From: Bacteroidales bacterium
GTDB taxonomy: Bacteria > Bacteroidota > Bacteroidia > Bacteroidales > P3
Assembly: GCA_017480785.1 (NCBI GenBank)
Contig: JAFURZ010000008.1
Span: forward strand, 62,001 to 126,000
Direction: 5' to 3'
DNA length: 64,000 nucleotides
Shown: positions 52,681 through 63,000 of the stretch, piece after piece
Numbering within the stretch: position 1 is the stretch's first letter
Layout of the letters: each line of letters begins with the position of its first letter
Made by a program: the position numbers and the translations under genes
The notes under the pieces: model-generated
What the model was told of the DNA's origin: nothing
The model's input: only the letters and a program-made list of their open reading frames with translations
Database searches by the model: none

Positions 52681-53719
52681 TTATTGTTCCAAGAGTCGGT
52701 CTAGTTGTTCCTGAAGCTCTTCTCGTCTAGGCAGATAAAGTTGGTAGCGTGCGGCAAACAGTTGATTTGTGATGCCTTGCAAGGCGTATTCCATCAAGAG
52801 TTCGTCCTTTTTTGCACCAAGCACGATTCCAATGGGAGGGTTGTCGTCTGGTTGGCATATCTCTGTTTTGAAATAGTTCAGATAGAGATTCATCTGCCCG
52901 ATGTCGCTGTGTTTTATCTCTGCTCGTTTCAGGTCTATCAATACGTAGCATTTCAGTATGCAATGGTAGAAAACCAGATCCACCTTGAAACGTCGACTTC
53001 CTATTGGGATAATGTACTGTCGGCCAACAAAAGCGAAGCCTCGGCCTAGTTCCATCAAGAATTGCTCCATGTGAGCCTTCAGCGCATCTTCCAAGTCCTT
53101 TTCCTTGTAGCGTTTCTGTTTGGGTAGTCCAGCAAATTCCAATACGAATGGGTCTCGTATGATGTCCGTGGAGGTTTGAATCTGGTGTCCTTCGTTGGCA
53201 AGAGCCAGCACACCTTCTTTGTCTGTACTTAGAGCAAGACGTTGGAACAGTGAACTTTTTATCTGCCGTCTTAATTCTCGAACCTTCCACCCGTCTTTTA
53301 TTGCGGTTTTGTAATAGAATTGCATTTCCGTAGTGTCGTCGCACTTGAGCAACTCCAGATAATGGCTCCATTGTCAATTGTCCAGACACTGTCTGGATTT
53401 TTGGGAACCGCAGGTAGAAGAGTCTCATATTAAAAAGATTAGACCGGGAATAACCTTTTCCACGGAGTCTGGTAAGATCCCGAGACAGGTTTGTAAGTAG
53501 TTGTTTACCATACTCTGCTTTGATATTACCGTGTTGTTCGAATTCCACGATATATCTGCCTGTTTGCCAATTGGCATCAAGCAACTCCGTATTAACAGCA
53601 AGTGCGGCTTTCCCTTTTGCGCTCTCCCATATACCGGAAATAAGTGAGACAAGTCTCACATATTCCGAGTCATTGTTTTGTAGAGCATTTGCCGTTGTCG
53701 TCGTTATGTCTTTTGTCAT
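52681..53719 (-). pseudogene. DUF1016/YhcG-type PDDEXK nuclease with a frameshift
   Basis: The N-terminal part (MTKDITTTTANALQ to FPKIQTVSGQLT) and the C-terminal part (WSHYLELLKCDDTTEMQFYY onward, including KVDLVFYHCILKCYVLIDLKRAE) together form one YhcG homologue but lie in different frames. The break is near 53370-53376, where ACAATGGAGC would be in frame with one A fewer. C-terminal nuclease residues D and DLK are intact. Start placed at 53719, 22 bp after a -7 element. Either a pseudogene or a sequencing/phase-variation state. Confidence 0.85.
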
Positions 53720-53762
53720 ATCTTGTTTCAATTCTTTTTGCAAAGATACTCAAGTCATTTCA
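53711..53762 (-). repeat. 52-bp direct repeat (copy 1) holding a promoter and start codon
   Basis: Contains the reverse-strand -7 TATCTTTG (53748-53741) and the ATG start of the frameshifted nuclease gene. It differs by one base from 55069-55120. Confidence 0.9.
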
Positions 53763-53844
53763 ATTATGTATTTCGTTTAATCAGATTTTTATTCTACAGA
53801 AGATTATGGGGACTTGCTTTTCGGGAGGCTTGTGTCGTGAATCT

Positions 53845-53885
53845 CGGCAGCCACAGCACCGCAACTATCGGCTAATCGGAATTGT
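53845..53885 (+). repeat. 41-bp imperfect direct repeat (copy 1)
   Basis: Starts CGGCAGCC and contains GCACCGCAACTATCGGCT; about 85% identical to 56040-56080 in the same orientation. Overlaps the end of the second DUF1016 gene. Confidence 0.75.
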
Positions 53886-55017
53886 CATCCATTAGTTTTT
53901 TCAGTTCCTCAATATCGGGAAGGGCATTCTGCATCTCTTTGGGCATGTCGGAGAATGTTTTATATGTGGCAACACCCATGGGTTTATTATAGTCTCGAAC
54001 TGCATATTCTGCATACGCTTGGTTTGCACTCTTGCACAACACAATGCCGATGCTTGGATTCTCGTGAGGCTTCCTCACTTTGTCATCAAGAACCTGCAAA
54101 TAGGCAAACAGTTGACCAAGATATGCAGGCCTGAACTTTCCAACCTTCAGTTCAATGGCGACCAAAGCGTTCAGCTCTCGGTTAAAAAAGAGCAAGTCGC
54201 TCCACATCTCTTCTCCATATATTTCTAAGTGGTATTGGTTGCCGACGAAAGTGAAGTCGCGCCCCAATGTCATAATAAAACGCTTTATGTTATGTATGAT
54301 GCGTTGTTCCACCAGTCGTTCGTCTACATCTTCCTCTCGGGCATCAATATCTTCTACATTGATATAGTCAAGAAGGTATTCGTCCTTGAACATTCTGATG
54401 GCTTTCATTGCCTGTTTGGACGAAGGCATGGTCTGGACGAAATTGTTTGGGGCAACGTGGTCAGGTTGTGGGATTCCAGTTTTCAGAACATCTCGAAGTG
54501 TGTATTTGTCCCATTGGTGCACAACGGTTTCGTGGATGCAAAACAACACTTCATTGATGTCTTTCGTCTTATGCAATATTTCCATATGATGCGAGAAACT
54601 GATGCCAAGGAACTCGTCTCTGTCGATTTCGGTCGCCAATGGCGACCAATTTGCCAAAGCGAACGTATCGTATTCTATTTCATTGCGCAAACCCGCTATC
54701 TCCAATTTGCTCGCCGATGGCGAGCGAAATAGGAATGGCTGCCAGTATTCCGCAAACTGACGCATGTTTCGAATATTCTTGGCGGAAAAGCCACGTAATC
54801 CCGGTAACTCCTTATGCAATTGCTTGCTGATATCGTCGATGGCTCCGGTACCCCACGTTCCCTCACGAGAATTGGCCGACACATATAGGCCAACACCAAA
54901 GTACAGCGACAACTGTGAGCCGCTGATCATCCTTGCGGCACGGGCCTGGCTTTGCAGGATGGCGTTTTTGATGGTTTGAACGGCCTGTTTTATTTCTGTT
55001 GTCATATCTGTATCCAT
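53872..55017 (-). CDS. DUF1016/YhcG-type PDDEXK nuclease
   Basis: 381 residues. The N-terminal DUF1016 helical domain (ISGSQLSLYFGVGLYVSANSR, LRGFSAKNIRNMRQFAEYW) and the C-terminal nuclease (SDLLFFNRELNALVAIELKVGKFRPAYLGQ, in parts) with D and ExK catalytic residues. YhcG proteins are nucleases found with restriction or transposon systems and in defence loci. The last residues lie in a direct repeat. Its promoter is apparently the 52-bp repeat copy at 55069-55120, with a short leader ORF in between. Confidence 0.85.
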   Translation of the reverse strand: MDTDMTTEIKQAVQTIKNAILQSQARAARMISGSQLSLYFGVGLYVSANSREGTWGTGAIDDISKQLHKELPGLRGFSAKNIRNMRQFAEYWQPFLFRSPSASKLEIAGLRNEIEYDTFALANWSPLATEIDRDEFLGISFSHHMEILHKTKDINEVLFCIHETVVHQWDKYTLRDVLKTGIPQPDHVAPNNFVQTMPSSKQAMKAIRMFKDEYLLDYINVEDIDAREEDVDERLVEQRIIHNIKRFIMTLGRDFTFVGNQYHLEIYGEEMWSDLLFFNRELNALVAIELKVGKFRPAYLGQLFAYLQVLDDKVRKPHENPSIGIVLCKSANQAYAEYAVRDYNKPMGVATYKTFSDMPKEMQNALPDIEELKKLMDDNSD

Positions 55018-55020
55018 ATG

Positions 55021-55077
55021 TTATATAACGTTCAGTAGTTGTTTATTATTGCGTTCTATGAGGTCTTGTTTTGTCAT
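55021..55077 (-). pseudogene. 18-codon remnant ORF of an ATPase gene
   Basis: Reads MTKQDLIERNNKQLLNVI then stop. The first nine codons equal those of the ATPase gene starting at 55942 (MTKQDLIER). It ends 3 bp before the DUF1016 start, so it may serve as a translated leader. Confidence 0.7.
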
Positions 55078-55120
55078 ATCTTGTTTCAATTCTTTTTGCA
55101 AAGATACTCAAATCATTTCA
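55069..55120 (-). repeat. 52-bp direct repeat (copy 2) holding a promoter and start codon
   Basis: One mismatch to 53711-53762. It includes -7 TATCTTTG (55106-55099) and the ATG of the 18-codon remnant. Confidence 0.9.
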
Positions 55121-55186
55121 CAGTTACTATTCTTATGCGGTTTTCAATTCTTCTTTTTTTGTTTTATTTGAAGTACGAAATACATG

Positions 55187-55942
55187 TTATTGTAGCATCC
55201 AATCAATGACATTCAGTTTACGGATGCCGTCGTACACGGGGTTGAAGTCGAAATCTGTTGTCAACAGGTATTTAGGGTTGGAGTCTTTGATAGCTTTAAG
55301 CGAGGCAAGTTCTCGTTCCAGTGTCTCTGGACTTTCAGTTGTCCAAGCCACCTGATAATAGGATGTGTAGCCGTCGTTGTCTGTAACAACAAAATCCACT
55401 TCTGGAACACCACCGTAATGTATATAATTCGCCAAAGTTTCGATTTTTGTCAAGTTTGGCGATTTTGACATGATAAAATTATAATACTCAGAAAATTGTA
55501 ATGGCAGAATATTAATCTCCACATAACGGCCAGTCAGTAATGTGGCCAGCTCGCCAGAGAGCATATACGCATTGGAGCCAGTGATATACACATCTACATT
55601 GGGTTTTATATAAAGGCTGTCAACGAGTCGTTGGAATTCTTTCACATTCTGAACCTCATCAAGAAAAATATAGTTTGGTTTGTCTTCAACTAGGCGTTCC
55701 TTAATGTGGGTGTGAATCTGGTAGATGTCTCCTATTGCAAGCGTGTCTAGGTCTTCGAAATTATAAAACTGGATTTGTTCCTTTGGGATTCCATTTTGCG
55801 CCAACTCGTCGGCAAACATCATCAGCAATGTCGACTTCCCACAGCGGCGCACACCGGTAATGACCTTTATGATATTCTGGTCTTTAAGGTTGCGCAGTTG
55901 CTGCATGTATTGCTTGCGTTCTATGAGGTCTTGTTTTGTCAT
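55187..55942 (-). CDS. AAA/DUF4143-type ATPase with an internal deletion
   Basis: 251 residues. The N-terminal AAA_14 ATPase is complete: VITGVRRCGKSTLL (Walker A), NYIFLDEVQNVKEFQRLVDSL (Walker B, in parts), ITGSNAYMLSGELATLLTGRY. After NYIHYGGVPE it joins directly to VDFVVTDNDGYTSYYQVAWTTESPETLERE, the far C-terminal part of DUF4143. Full homologues have roughly 150 further residues here, so an in-frame deletion is likely. Function of the family is unclear. Compare the second family member at the right edge. Confidence 0.8.
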   Translation of the reverse strand: MTKQDLIERKQYMQQLRNLKDQNIIKVITGVRRCGKSTLLMMFADELAQNGIPKEQIQFYNFEDLDTLAIGDIYQIHTHIKERLVEDKPNYIFLDEVQNVKEFQRLVDSLYIKPNVDVYITGSNAYMLSGELATLLTGRYVEINILPLQFSEYYNFIMSKSPNLTKIETLANYIHYGGVPEVDFVVTDNDGYTSYYQVAWTTESPETLERELASLKAIKDSNPKYLLTTDFDFNPVYDGIRKLNVIDWMLQ

Positions 55943-56039
55943 GTTCTTTTCGTGGAACTTTTATTTGATTCATTTAATCTGATGTCAAGGTTTTTCTGGC
56001 TGTTGGCGCATCAGCCTTTCAGGGGGCGCAGGGTTACCA

Positions 56040-56080
56040 CGGCAGCCTCGGCACCGCAACTATCGGCTTGTCGGAAATGT
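56040..56080 (+). repeat. 41-bp imperfect direct repeat (copy 2)
   Basis: CGGCAGCC, CGGCACCGCAACTATCGGCT, CGGAAATGT; same orientation as 53845-53885. Lies between the deleted ATPase gene and brxL. Confidence 0.75.
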
Positions 56081-56175
56081 TGGTGAAAACATATACATCT
56101 ATACCCTTAAAATTCATGACGATTAAGCGTCAATATATATGATTATTCAGAGTAAAGGTTTGCGTCGAGCATCGG

Positions 56176-57597
56176 TTAACGACTCCCTTTCACATGGATA
56201 TTAGGCATTCTGACGGTATACTCGGGGTCGATGAGTTGGCATTGCTCTATTATTATGCGGCGGCGGGCGATTGCGGGCTGTAAGCAGTAGGTGTCGAATT
56301 CCTCCAGGTTGACGTCCTTCTCCTCCACCCAATGCGGGAACAACAGTTTCATGTAGGCGGTCGCAATGCGCTTGATGGCCGTGAAGTCGCGCATATCGCT
56401 GGGGTCGTATTCAATCAGTTTGTCATAGAGCCGTCCATAGTTGCTCTGCACGCGCATCATGTGCATAATCTCCGAGAAATACTCGATGTTGAGCGTCCAA
56501 CCCTTGTAGAGCATACTGGTGTCGATACGCGGCAGCAGCCATCCCTCGATGAAGCAATGGAAACGCTCAATCAGAGCCGACTCGCGGAAGGTGTCCGGCA
56601 GCTCGTCAAAGTAGCGCGGCGAACGAGGCTTACGGTTCTCTGTCAACGCGATATTGCCCATCAGCATCATCCCACACTCAGATGTAAGGTTTTGGTCAGC
56701 AATGGAGACTTTGCCCTGTTCGAGATACGATTTGAAGGCGCCCTGAAGGTCGGCAGGCTCCGCCATCACAATGGTTTGCACCTCGTCAAGCACAGCAAAG
56801 TCGCGTTTCATCAATATTCCCGGCTGTTTCTTCGAGAGGTCGTAGAACATCTTAGCGCGTGTAATCTTTCCGCTTCCCAGCCAGCCATATTTGCTGATAT
56901 TGTTGAACACATACGATTTGCCAGTACTCTTCGGAGCCAGCTCAATCGTGTTCAGGCGGGGTTCTACAAAGATTAGCAGTCGTGTGAGGAATTCCAGTTT
57001 CTGATGCATCCCTTGGAAAGCGTCCGGCTCATATTCCATCGACGAAAGCATCAGGTCAATCCACTCTTCAAGAGTGAAATGACGACGAGCCTCTTGGAAG
57101 AACTCAATGCTGATGTCGGTAAACGGTTTGAATGGACGAAAGTCAATCATTTCCACGTGGTTCGTCTTTCCGTTGTCGTTGGGCATCAGACAAATCTTGA
57201 TGATTCCCCACATCTCGCCATCCACCAATTCGGGATATTTCGTTGTGAGTCTCATCGGGATAATACCCTCATTCTCACCAATTCCTTGTTCGGGAATGCC
57301 GAAACGGCAGACGTTGTTCCTGAGATCAATATTCACCGTGAATCGTGTCAGCAGTTTCACCTCCTGTCCTTCGTGAAGCTTACGCTTGATGTTTCCTTTG
57401 GGCATCATCTCGGAGAGGAAACGGCTCAAACCACCAGCATCCACCTCGCTCCCATTCGAGTAGCGTCGCAGCAGGAAGTCCTTCACGAAAGAAGGCAGAT
57501 TGCGTCCGCTGAAGAGAGTGTTGGTAGTGGCGCTGTCTTTATAAATAGCGACATCCTTCAGGTATGTCTGTACTTTTTCGGCAATCTCTTGTTTCAT
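56176..57597 (-). CDS. brxL: BREX system Lon-protease-like protein BrxL (short form)
   Basis: 473 residues. N-terminal region PSFVKDFLLRRYSNGSEVDAGGL, P-loop IELAPKSTGKSYVFNNIS, Walker B FAVLDEVQTIV, and the segment SPRYFDELPDTFRESALIERFH typical of BrxL AAA+ modules. Long BrxL proteins (about 680 residues) carry a C-terminal Lon-like protease domain; none is visible here. It is either the short BrxL subfamily or a trimmed gene. Last gene of the BREX run, 3 bp after pglZ. Confidence 0.85.
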   Translation of the reverse strand: MKQEIAEKVQTYLKDVAIYKDSATTNTLFSGRNLPSFVKDFLLRRYSNGSEVDAGGLSRFLSEMMPKGNIKRKLHEGQEVKLLTRFTVNIDLRNNVCRFGIPEQGIGENEGIIPMRLTTKYPELVDGEMWGIIKICLMPNDNGKTNHVEMIDFRPFKPFTDISIEFFQEARRHFTLEEWIDLMLSSMEYEPDAFQGMHQKLEFLTRLLIFVEPRLNTIELAPKSTGKSYVFNNISKYGWLGSGKITRAKMFYDLSKKQPGILMKRDFAVLDEVQTIVMAEPADLQGAFKSYLEQGKVSIADQNLTSECGMMLMGNIALTENRKPRSPRYFDELPDTFRESALIERFHCFIEGWLLPRIDTSMLYKGWTLNIEYFSEIMHMMRVQSNYGRLYDKLIEYDPSDMRDFTAIKRIATAYMKLLFPHWVEEKDVNLEEFDTYCLQPAIARRRIIIEQCQLIDPEYTVRMPNIHVKGSR

Positions 57598-57600
57598 AAC

Positions 57601-60003
57601 CTAAAAATCCATTATATCGTTTTCTTTCACAGCCATCTGCAATTCCACATCAAAAGTCTCGCTATGTAATCCAACAATCACTGTCACTTGTTTCACATCG
57701 GGATCTAATTCCAGTCGCTCGCTTCGGTAATTCGCCTCTTCCTTCCTCAATTTGTAGTTCTCTCTATTGTAGAGGAGGCTTGGGGTTTCATTAGGTTGTA
57801 ATCCCACAAAAGCAACTTCAAATATAGGATTGGATGCATTCAGCGAGGTGGTAATCTGTCTAGCTGTCCAACGTCTCGATTCCTTCTTGTCCGAAATGAC
57901 AATGATGGGCACAAGAGTCTCTTCGGGTGTTGCTCCTCCGTGTGCACCTGTACCTTCTGCCACTTTTCTGCTGAGAGAATTGTGTCGTAATGCCACCAGT
58001 TCTTTCCCCTCATTGATGCGCAAATAGTATTCGTCGGCCACAATGCCTTTCTTGCATCCCGCACAACGTCCGTAGTGGTCGCTATCTATTCCTTTCAGGT
58101 TCCTTCCATCGACCATCTGCGACAGGTAGGTCATTCCGTGATCACTCACGATGGCTATCTTTTGCTTCGGATGGGCATCGAGGACTGTATTGATGGCTTT
58201 ACGTACCGCAGCGATATCGTCAATGATATATTGCGGATATTCTCTGACAGTATGAGCCAATGAATCCAAATCGCCTATCTTTTCCAATAGAACTCCACCC
58301 AGTTGTTGCAGGTCTTCTTTGTTATTCTTGGTTCTGGTGGGTAGTTTGGCCCGGGCCACAAGCACCTCATTCAAATAGTAGCCGTCGTTCTCTCGCTCTT
58401 TCACCACTTGTTGTATCAGCGGCACCCAATCCAATCCCAAACCGTCTATCCAGAAGAACACGTTGATGTCTGTACGTCCGCTCATCACCGTTTTCACCGT
58501 CGAGAAGCGGTCATACCAATCGTGGAACGAGGATTCCGATTCATTGACGCTTGAAATGAGCTCACCCATCTCTTTGGAATATACGCCCGCCAATTTGGCA
58601 TACTTGTATTCTTCAAAATATTGGGTCACCCAGGTAACTTCTGACGATAGTTGTGTATTGGCCAAATAATAGTACAAATCTGGATAGAGTAGCTTTAGGT
58701 TGGTTTGTACAATGTGACCGTTGTTGTACCACTCTATGACAAGCCGTTTCTCCACGTCCGTGGCATGAGTAAAGAAACGAAGCGCAGTGGCGACCCCATC
58801 CCGTTCAGCCACTTTTTGTAGCCGTTCTGCAAGTATTGACTGTGCTGTGGGCGACAAAACGACACCTCTCCGCAGAGCCTCTTCCATTCCGCTCTTCCGC
58901 TCTTCAATATAGTCATAGGCTTCGTCTTCAAGGGTGAAGATTTGCAGGGCTATTTGTTCAAGGAAACGTGGCGTAGCGTAGTCATCCATCGTGGCTAACA
59001 CACGGCAAATATATCCTTTCTCGCAGACTCGATTGCGATAGTACATCGAGATAAGCCAGCGGTCAAAACTGCTATTGTTATCAAACCAGAGACGATAGAA
59101 ACTACTGTATTCCGTCAATTCATAAATTCCGAATCGTTTGGTAAAATAGTTGTCAAAATCGAAATCTTCAATGCTTATCTCCGTGGCCAATTGTTCCCAG
59201 TATTGGCGGTCTTCCTCGCGATATTCGCATTGTGGTACCTTGACATTCAATGCGTCGTGTATGAATTGGTAAGCATTATAGCAGATGCAATAACTAAAAG
59301 CGTTGTCGGGCTGTGCATGTCCTGCATTGGCAAAGATAGCCGATGAGGTGCAGATGATATTAGGTTTCAGTTCCGGATAACGCCAACATCTCAACCATTC
59401 GGTCACCGTTGGAGCGATGTTGTAGTGTCGTTCCACATCGTGTACCCCATAGGTGGTGTTGTTTGTCAACACCAAGCGATAATTGAGTTGCCGGTCGCTG
59501 TTATGGAAATAGTATATGAACGACTGGCTTTGCTCTCGGAAACGTTCCGTTTTGCTTTCAAGACCAATAATGGGAACATATACCCGTTGATGGAAATCCA
59601 CACCATCGGTAGTGGCCTCAATGCCACGTATGGTACCTATCAAGGCATTGAACTCAAAGTGCGGTTCGCTGTTATCGTAAAAACGAGCCAATTCCGATAG
59701 AGGTGTAATCAGTAGGTGTTCGCTACTGTGCCCGTGGATGGTTTCCCTTATCTTCCTTTCCAATGTGGTGTGGGTGATAAGGGTATCGGGATATTCTTCG
59801 TCCATCCATTTGTCGATGCTGACAAAGGTCATCGAAATCTTGTTCTGTTGTTCCTCGATAAAACTACAGCAGTCGCGGAAGTTGTCGAACAGCAGCAACC
59901 TTACCGGGAAGCGGTCTCGCGTCGATGCTCCCACGCCTTTCTGACACCGATCGTCATCCAATGCGGCCATCAGGTCGGCCAGACTTTCACATTGTTGAAA
60001 CAT
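57601..60003 (-). CDS. pglZ: BREX phosphatase-like protein PglZ
   Basis: 800 residues. The C-terminal alkaline-phosphatase-like domain shows VFFWIDGLGLDWVPL, AIVSDHGMTYLSQM and GTGAHGGATPEETLVPIIV, the metal-site motifs that define PglZ. The N-terminal half is helical and divergent, as in BREX type 4 PglZ. PglZ is a core component of every BREX anti-phage system. Gaps of 4 bp to brxC and 3 bp to brxL show one transcription unit. Confidence 0.92.
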   Translation of the reverse strand: MFQQCESLADLMAALDDDRCQKGVGASTRDRFPVRLLLFDNFRDCCSFIEEQQNKISMTFVSIDKWMDEEYPDTLITHTTLERKIRETIHGHSSEHLLITPLSELARFYDNSEPHFEFNALIGTIRGIEATTDGVDFHQRVYVPIIGLESKTERFREQSQSFIYYFHNSDRQLNYRLVLTNNTTYGVHDVERHYNIAPTVTEWLRCWRYPELKPNIICTSSAIFANAGHAQPDNAFSYCICYNAYQFIHDALNVKVPQCEYREEDRQYWEQLATEISIEDFDFDNYFTKRFGIYELTEYSSFYRLWFDNNSSFDRWLISMYYRNRVCEKGYICRVLATMDDYATPRFLEQIALQIFTLEDEAYDYIEERKSGMEEALRRGVVLSPTAQSILAERLQKVAERDGVATALRFFTHATDVEKRLVIEWYNNGHIVQTNLKLLYPDLYYYLANTQLSSEVTWVTQYFEEYKYAKLAGVYSKEMGELISSVNESESSFHDWYDRFSTVKTVMSGRTDINVFFWIDGLGLDWVPLIQQVVKERENDGYYLNEVLVARAKLPTRTKNNKEDLQQLGGVLLEKIGDLDSLAHTVREYPQYIIDDIAAVRKAINTVLDAHPKQKIAIVSDHGMTYLSQMVDGRNLKGIDSDHYGRCAGCKKGIVADEYYLRINEGKELVALRHNSLSRKVAEGTGAHGGATPEETLVPIIVISDKKESRRWTARQITTSLNASNPIFEVAFVGLQPNETPSLLYNRENYKLRKEEANYRSERLELDPDVKQVTVIVGLHSETFDVELQMAVKENDIMDF

Positions 60004-60007
60004 AGGG

Positions 60008-63000
60008 TCAATCGTTTATCAGAACATCCAATACATCTTCAATACCCAACTCCGTAATCCTGTTCAGCAGTCGCTTGGCTTCGTCCAACGTCTTTATATC
60101 CTTTACTCTACCACGCGCCATTGCCACTTTCATTTGTGAACCGTAGGTGGTAGTTGACTCTTCTGCAACCTTGCTTACGTTGTCGAGGTCTATCTTGTCA
60201 ACTATTCGGATAGTATTATTACTGGATAGATTTGTTGGCGACATTTGACTCAGTCTCCAGTCCTTCAACTTTTCGGCCACATCAGCTTCTGTCCACAAAC
60301 CCACCTCTGCCTGCATGTTCTGTTGCACATACAGTTTGGCATCATCCAGTTCATTGGGCTTCAATCCCACTTTGTCTTGGGAGAACAAGAACTGCTCGTA
60401 TCCTTCGATGAAGTTGTTTTGCTTGTCGGTAACGGTGAGCAATCCACGGAATTCAAAGTCGTAATTCTTCAGCAATTCCAGAGTCTCTGTCATCAACGCG
60501 GGATTTTTCATTCCATCGGGTTCGCAAATACGCAGCAGGTTATCCACTAACTGGCATAAATTGTTGCGCATCGCATTTTTGGGCATCGATTTGCAGTATT
60601 TCAATCCCCACAACGGGGCGCCTTTCTCTTTCAAATAGGCGTGAGTCAATGCCCAGCGGGCATCAGTCAAACTACTCACATCATGATAGTCTTTTAGCGT
60701 ATTGAGTTTAAACAGGTTGATGAACTGCTTTGCCAACTGGCCCTCTTCTTTGGTTTGGAACTTGAACTCAAGTTTATTGCGGTTTCCGCCACCATCCCAT
60801 ACTTTGAACAATTCCGCCACATCGTCTACAAGATGTTTTGCTGTGCGAGGTTTTCCATTGAGATCAAATATCTTGCCAATATAGGGGCGCAAGGCAAACG
60901 CCACCATTCCCATACCTGCGTGTGAGGGAAACAAGCCATAGGGCGGCTTGGTCAATGCTTCCAAATGATACGACAGGTTGAAGTTGGCCGACTTGTCTGC
61001 ATGGTCAATCTTGCTCTTCACGAACTTGCACACCTTCACCAAGGGATGATTGGGGTCAACGTCATCTTTGAATTGCAGGTTCTCGTCCACGCTGTCCTGT
61101 AGCAGGAAGTTCATGTGCATGGCCGGTCCTTTGCAGCGGTCGCACACCTCCTGCTTTGTGTTGAATTGCAGCACCGCCTCTACGGTAGCTTTCACAAACT
61201 GCTTCTTCCAGTAGGTGGTGGAGGACTTCAGACGTATCAACTCCAATCCTTCGGGACCTGCGGGGAAAATCATAGGAGCAATACTGCTGTTGATGAAAGA
61301 GGTAATTCTACCGGCATCTATACTCAACGGATCGGTGACGCTTGCGGGTTTGTTGCTAAGATAGATGTATGTTATTCCTCTCATCGCACTCTCCACCCAC
61401 TCTTTCACCATCTGCTCAGCATTGTCAGTATGCGATTTCATCTGGTCGGCAAATCCGTGCCGTTGGGCACATTGTGCATTGGCTTGATATTCGATAAATC
61501 GCTCATATTCACCATCACCCAAGCTCTTATCCATCACCAGGAATACGACATCTTTGTATTTCCCGTCCTCATCTTTCGCGGATTCTTCTGCTATCTGACG
61601 CAGCTCTATCAGTTCGTCGGCATTGCGGGCAAAGAACATAGCCAGCATCAGTTCATATCCTTGTGCTTTCTTTGCTGTACGTTCCATGCTGCTCAACAGA
61701 GTGTATTTGTTGGAGTCCAACGAGAAAAACTCAAGCCAATAAGGACGTGCAACATTGGCCAGTTTCTTCTCCACAACCGTGCGGGCCGTATTGAAAGCAC
61801 GAAGTATATTGTAGGTGTATCTGAACTCTGTCAGTTTGAGGTTTTGTTTGATGTCGTTCACCTCACCCAGCGGCAATGCCGAGAAGCGTATCTCGTACAA
61901 CCCGGAGGGTGATCGTTGGATGACACCCGCTTCGTTCAACCATCCGAGAATGTCATTCAGTTGCGGTTCAACGGTTGTGCCAATGAATAGGTTGGCTATG
62001 TTCTCCTCGCTGGGTGTGACTGTTTCGGTATTGGCTATATTGTTGAATGCATTCAGTAGCAGTATTCCCTTAAATACCCGCATGGTGGCTTCACCTTGAT
62101 GCTCTACCGTTTTCTGATAGGAATTGAATCGCTCGTTCACCACACCGAATTTGCTGACATTCTGCTGCATCTCGGGCATGATGTAATCCCATAGGTAATC
62201 CACCGTAATGGTTTCTCCTTGTTTAAATACTTTTGAATCATTTAGGAATTCCCTTACAGGGTCGCTGGCAAGGAAATCGAACACCGAGCGGCTACTGCTT
62301 CCCACCTCACGGGCATAGTAGGTGGCCAGGTTGGCGGTGGCTGGATGCAGCGGGAAAAGATTCTTGAGGTCTTTCTCTGTTTCTGCAGGCTGATTACTGG
62401 TTTGTGCCAGTTGTGAGTAGAGATTCTTTGCCTCAAAATAGAAAGTTGCCGATGCTGTCACCTCGCTCAGGGGGACTATCTGACGGAACTTGCGGCTCAT
62501 AATCTTGAAGGCCGACACGGGTTCCATATTATAGTGCAGATAATGATATCGGCCAATGGTCTTGGTGCGCTCCTGTGCACTCAGGCGGTCGAGTGCCGAC
62601 GGGTGTGAGATGAACAGGAAGTAACTATCGTTGTCGGCATTCATGGCCTCCTCTGCCAATAATTGCAACTCTACCAGGATAGATATTCCAAGTTCTGATT
62701 TCACAACATCGGTAAACTCGTCCCACACTACCAGAAGGCCATTGTAGGCAGACTTCTCTCGTAGGAGGTTCTGTACCTCAAAGAACCAACGGCCAAGGTT
62801 CTCCTGACGCAGACGCACGCTGAGGCCTTGCCGACGACATGCATCTTTGGCTTTTCGCAAGGTTGCGCTGTCATAATCACGCAGCAATTTCACCAGTCTT
62901 TTGCGGTCGGGCGCGATGGAACGAAGTTCGGCATCCGCAGCAATGGTCAAATCCCAGAAACTGGCATTATGCTCGATGTGTTGAATATAGTTGTCGTAGT

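Noticed and set aside
54600-54740. Palindromic TCGCCATCGGCGA-like segments inside the second DUF1016 gene, suggesting another repeat insertion
   Set aside because: The encoded region aligns in length with the normal variable segment of the family (residues between AEYWQPF and ISFSHH), so no insertion is needed to explain it.
53711-55120. Insertion sequence or prophage around the DUF1016 genes
   Set aside because: No transposase, integrase or phage structural gene and no typical IS ends were found; only direct repeats are visible.
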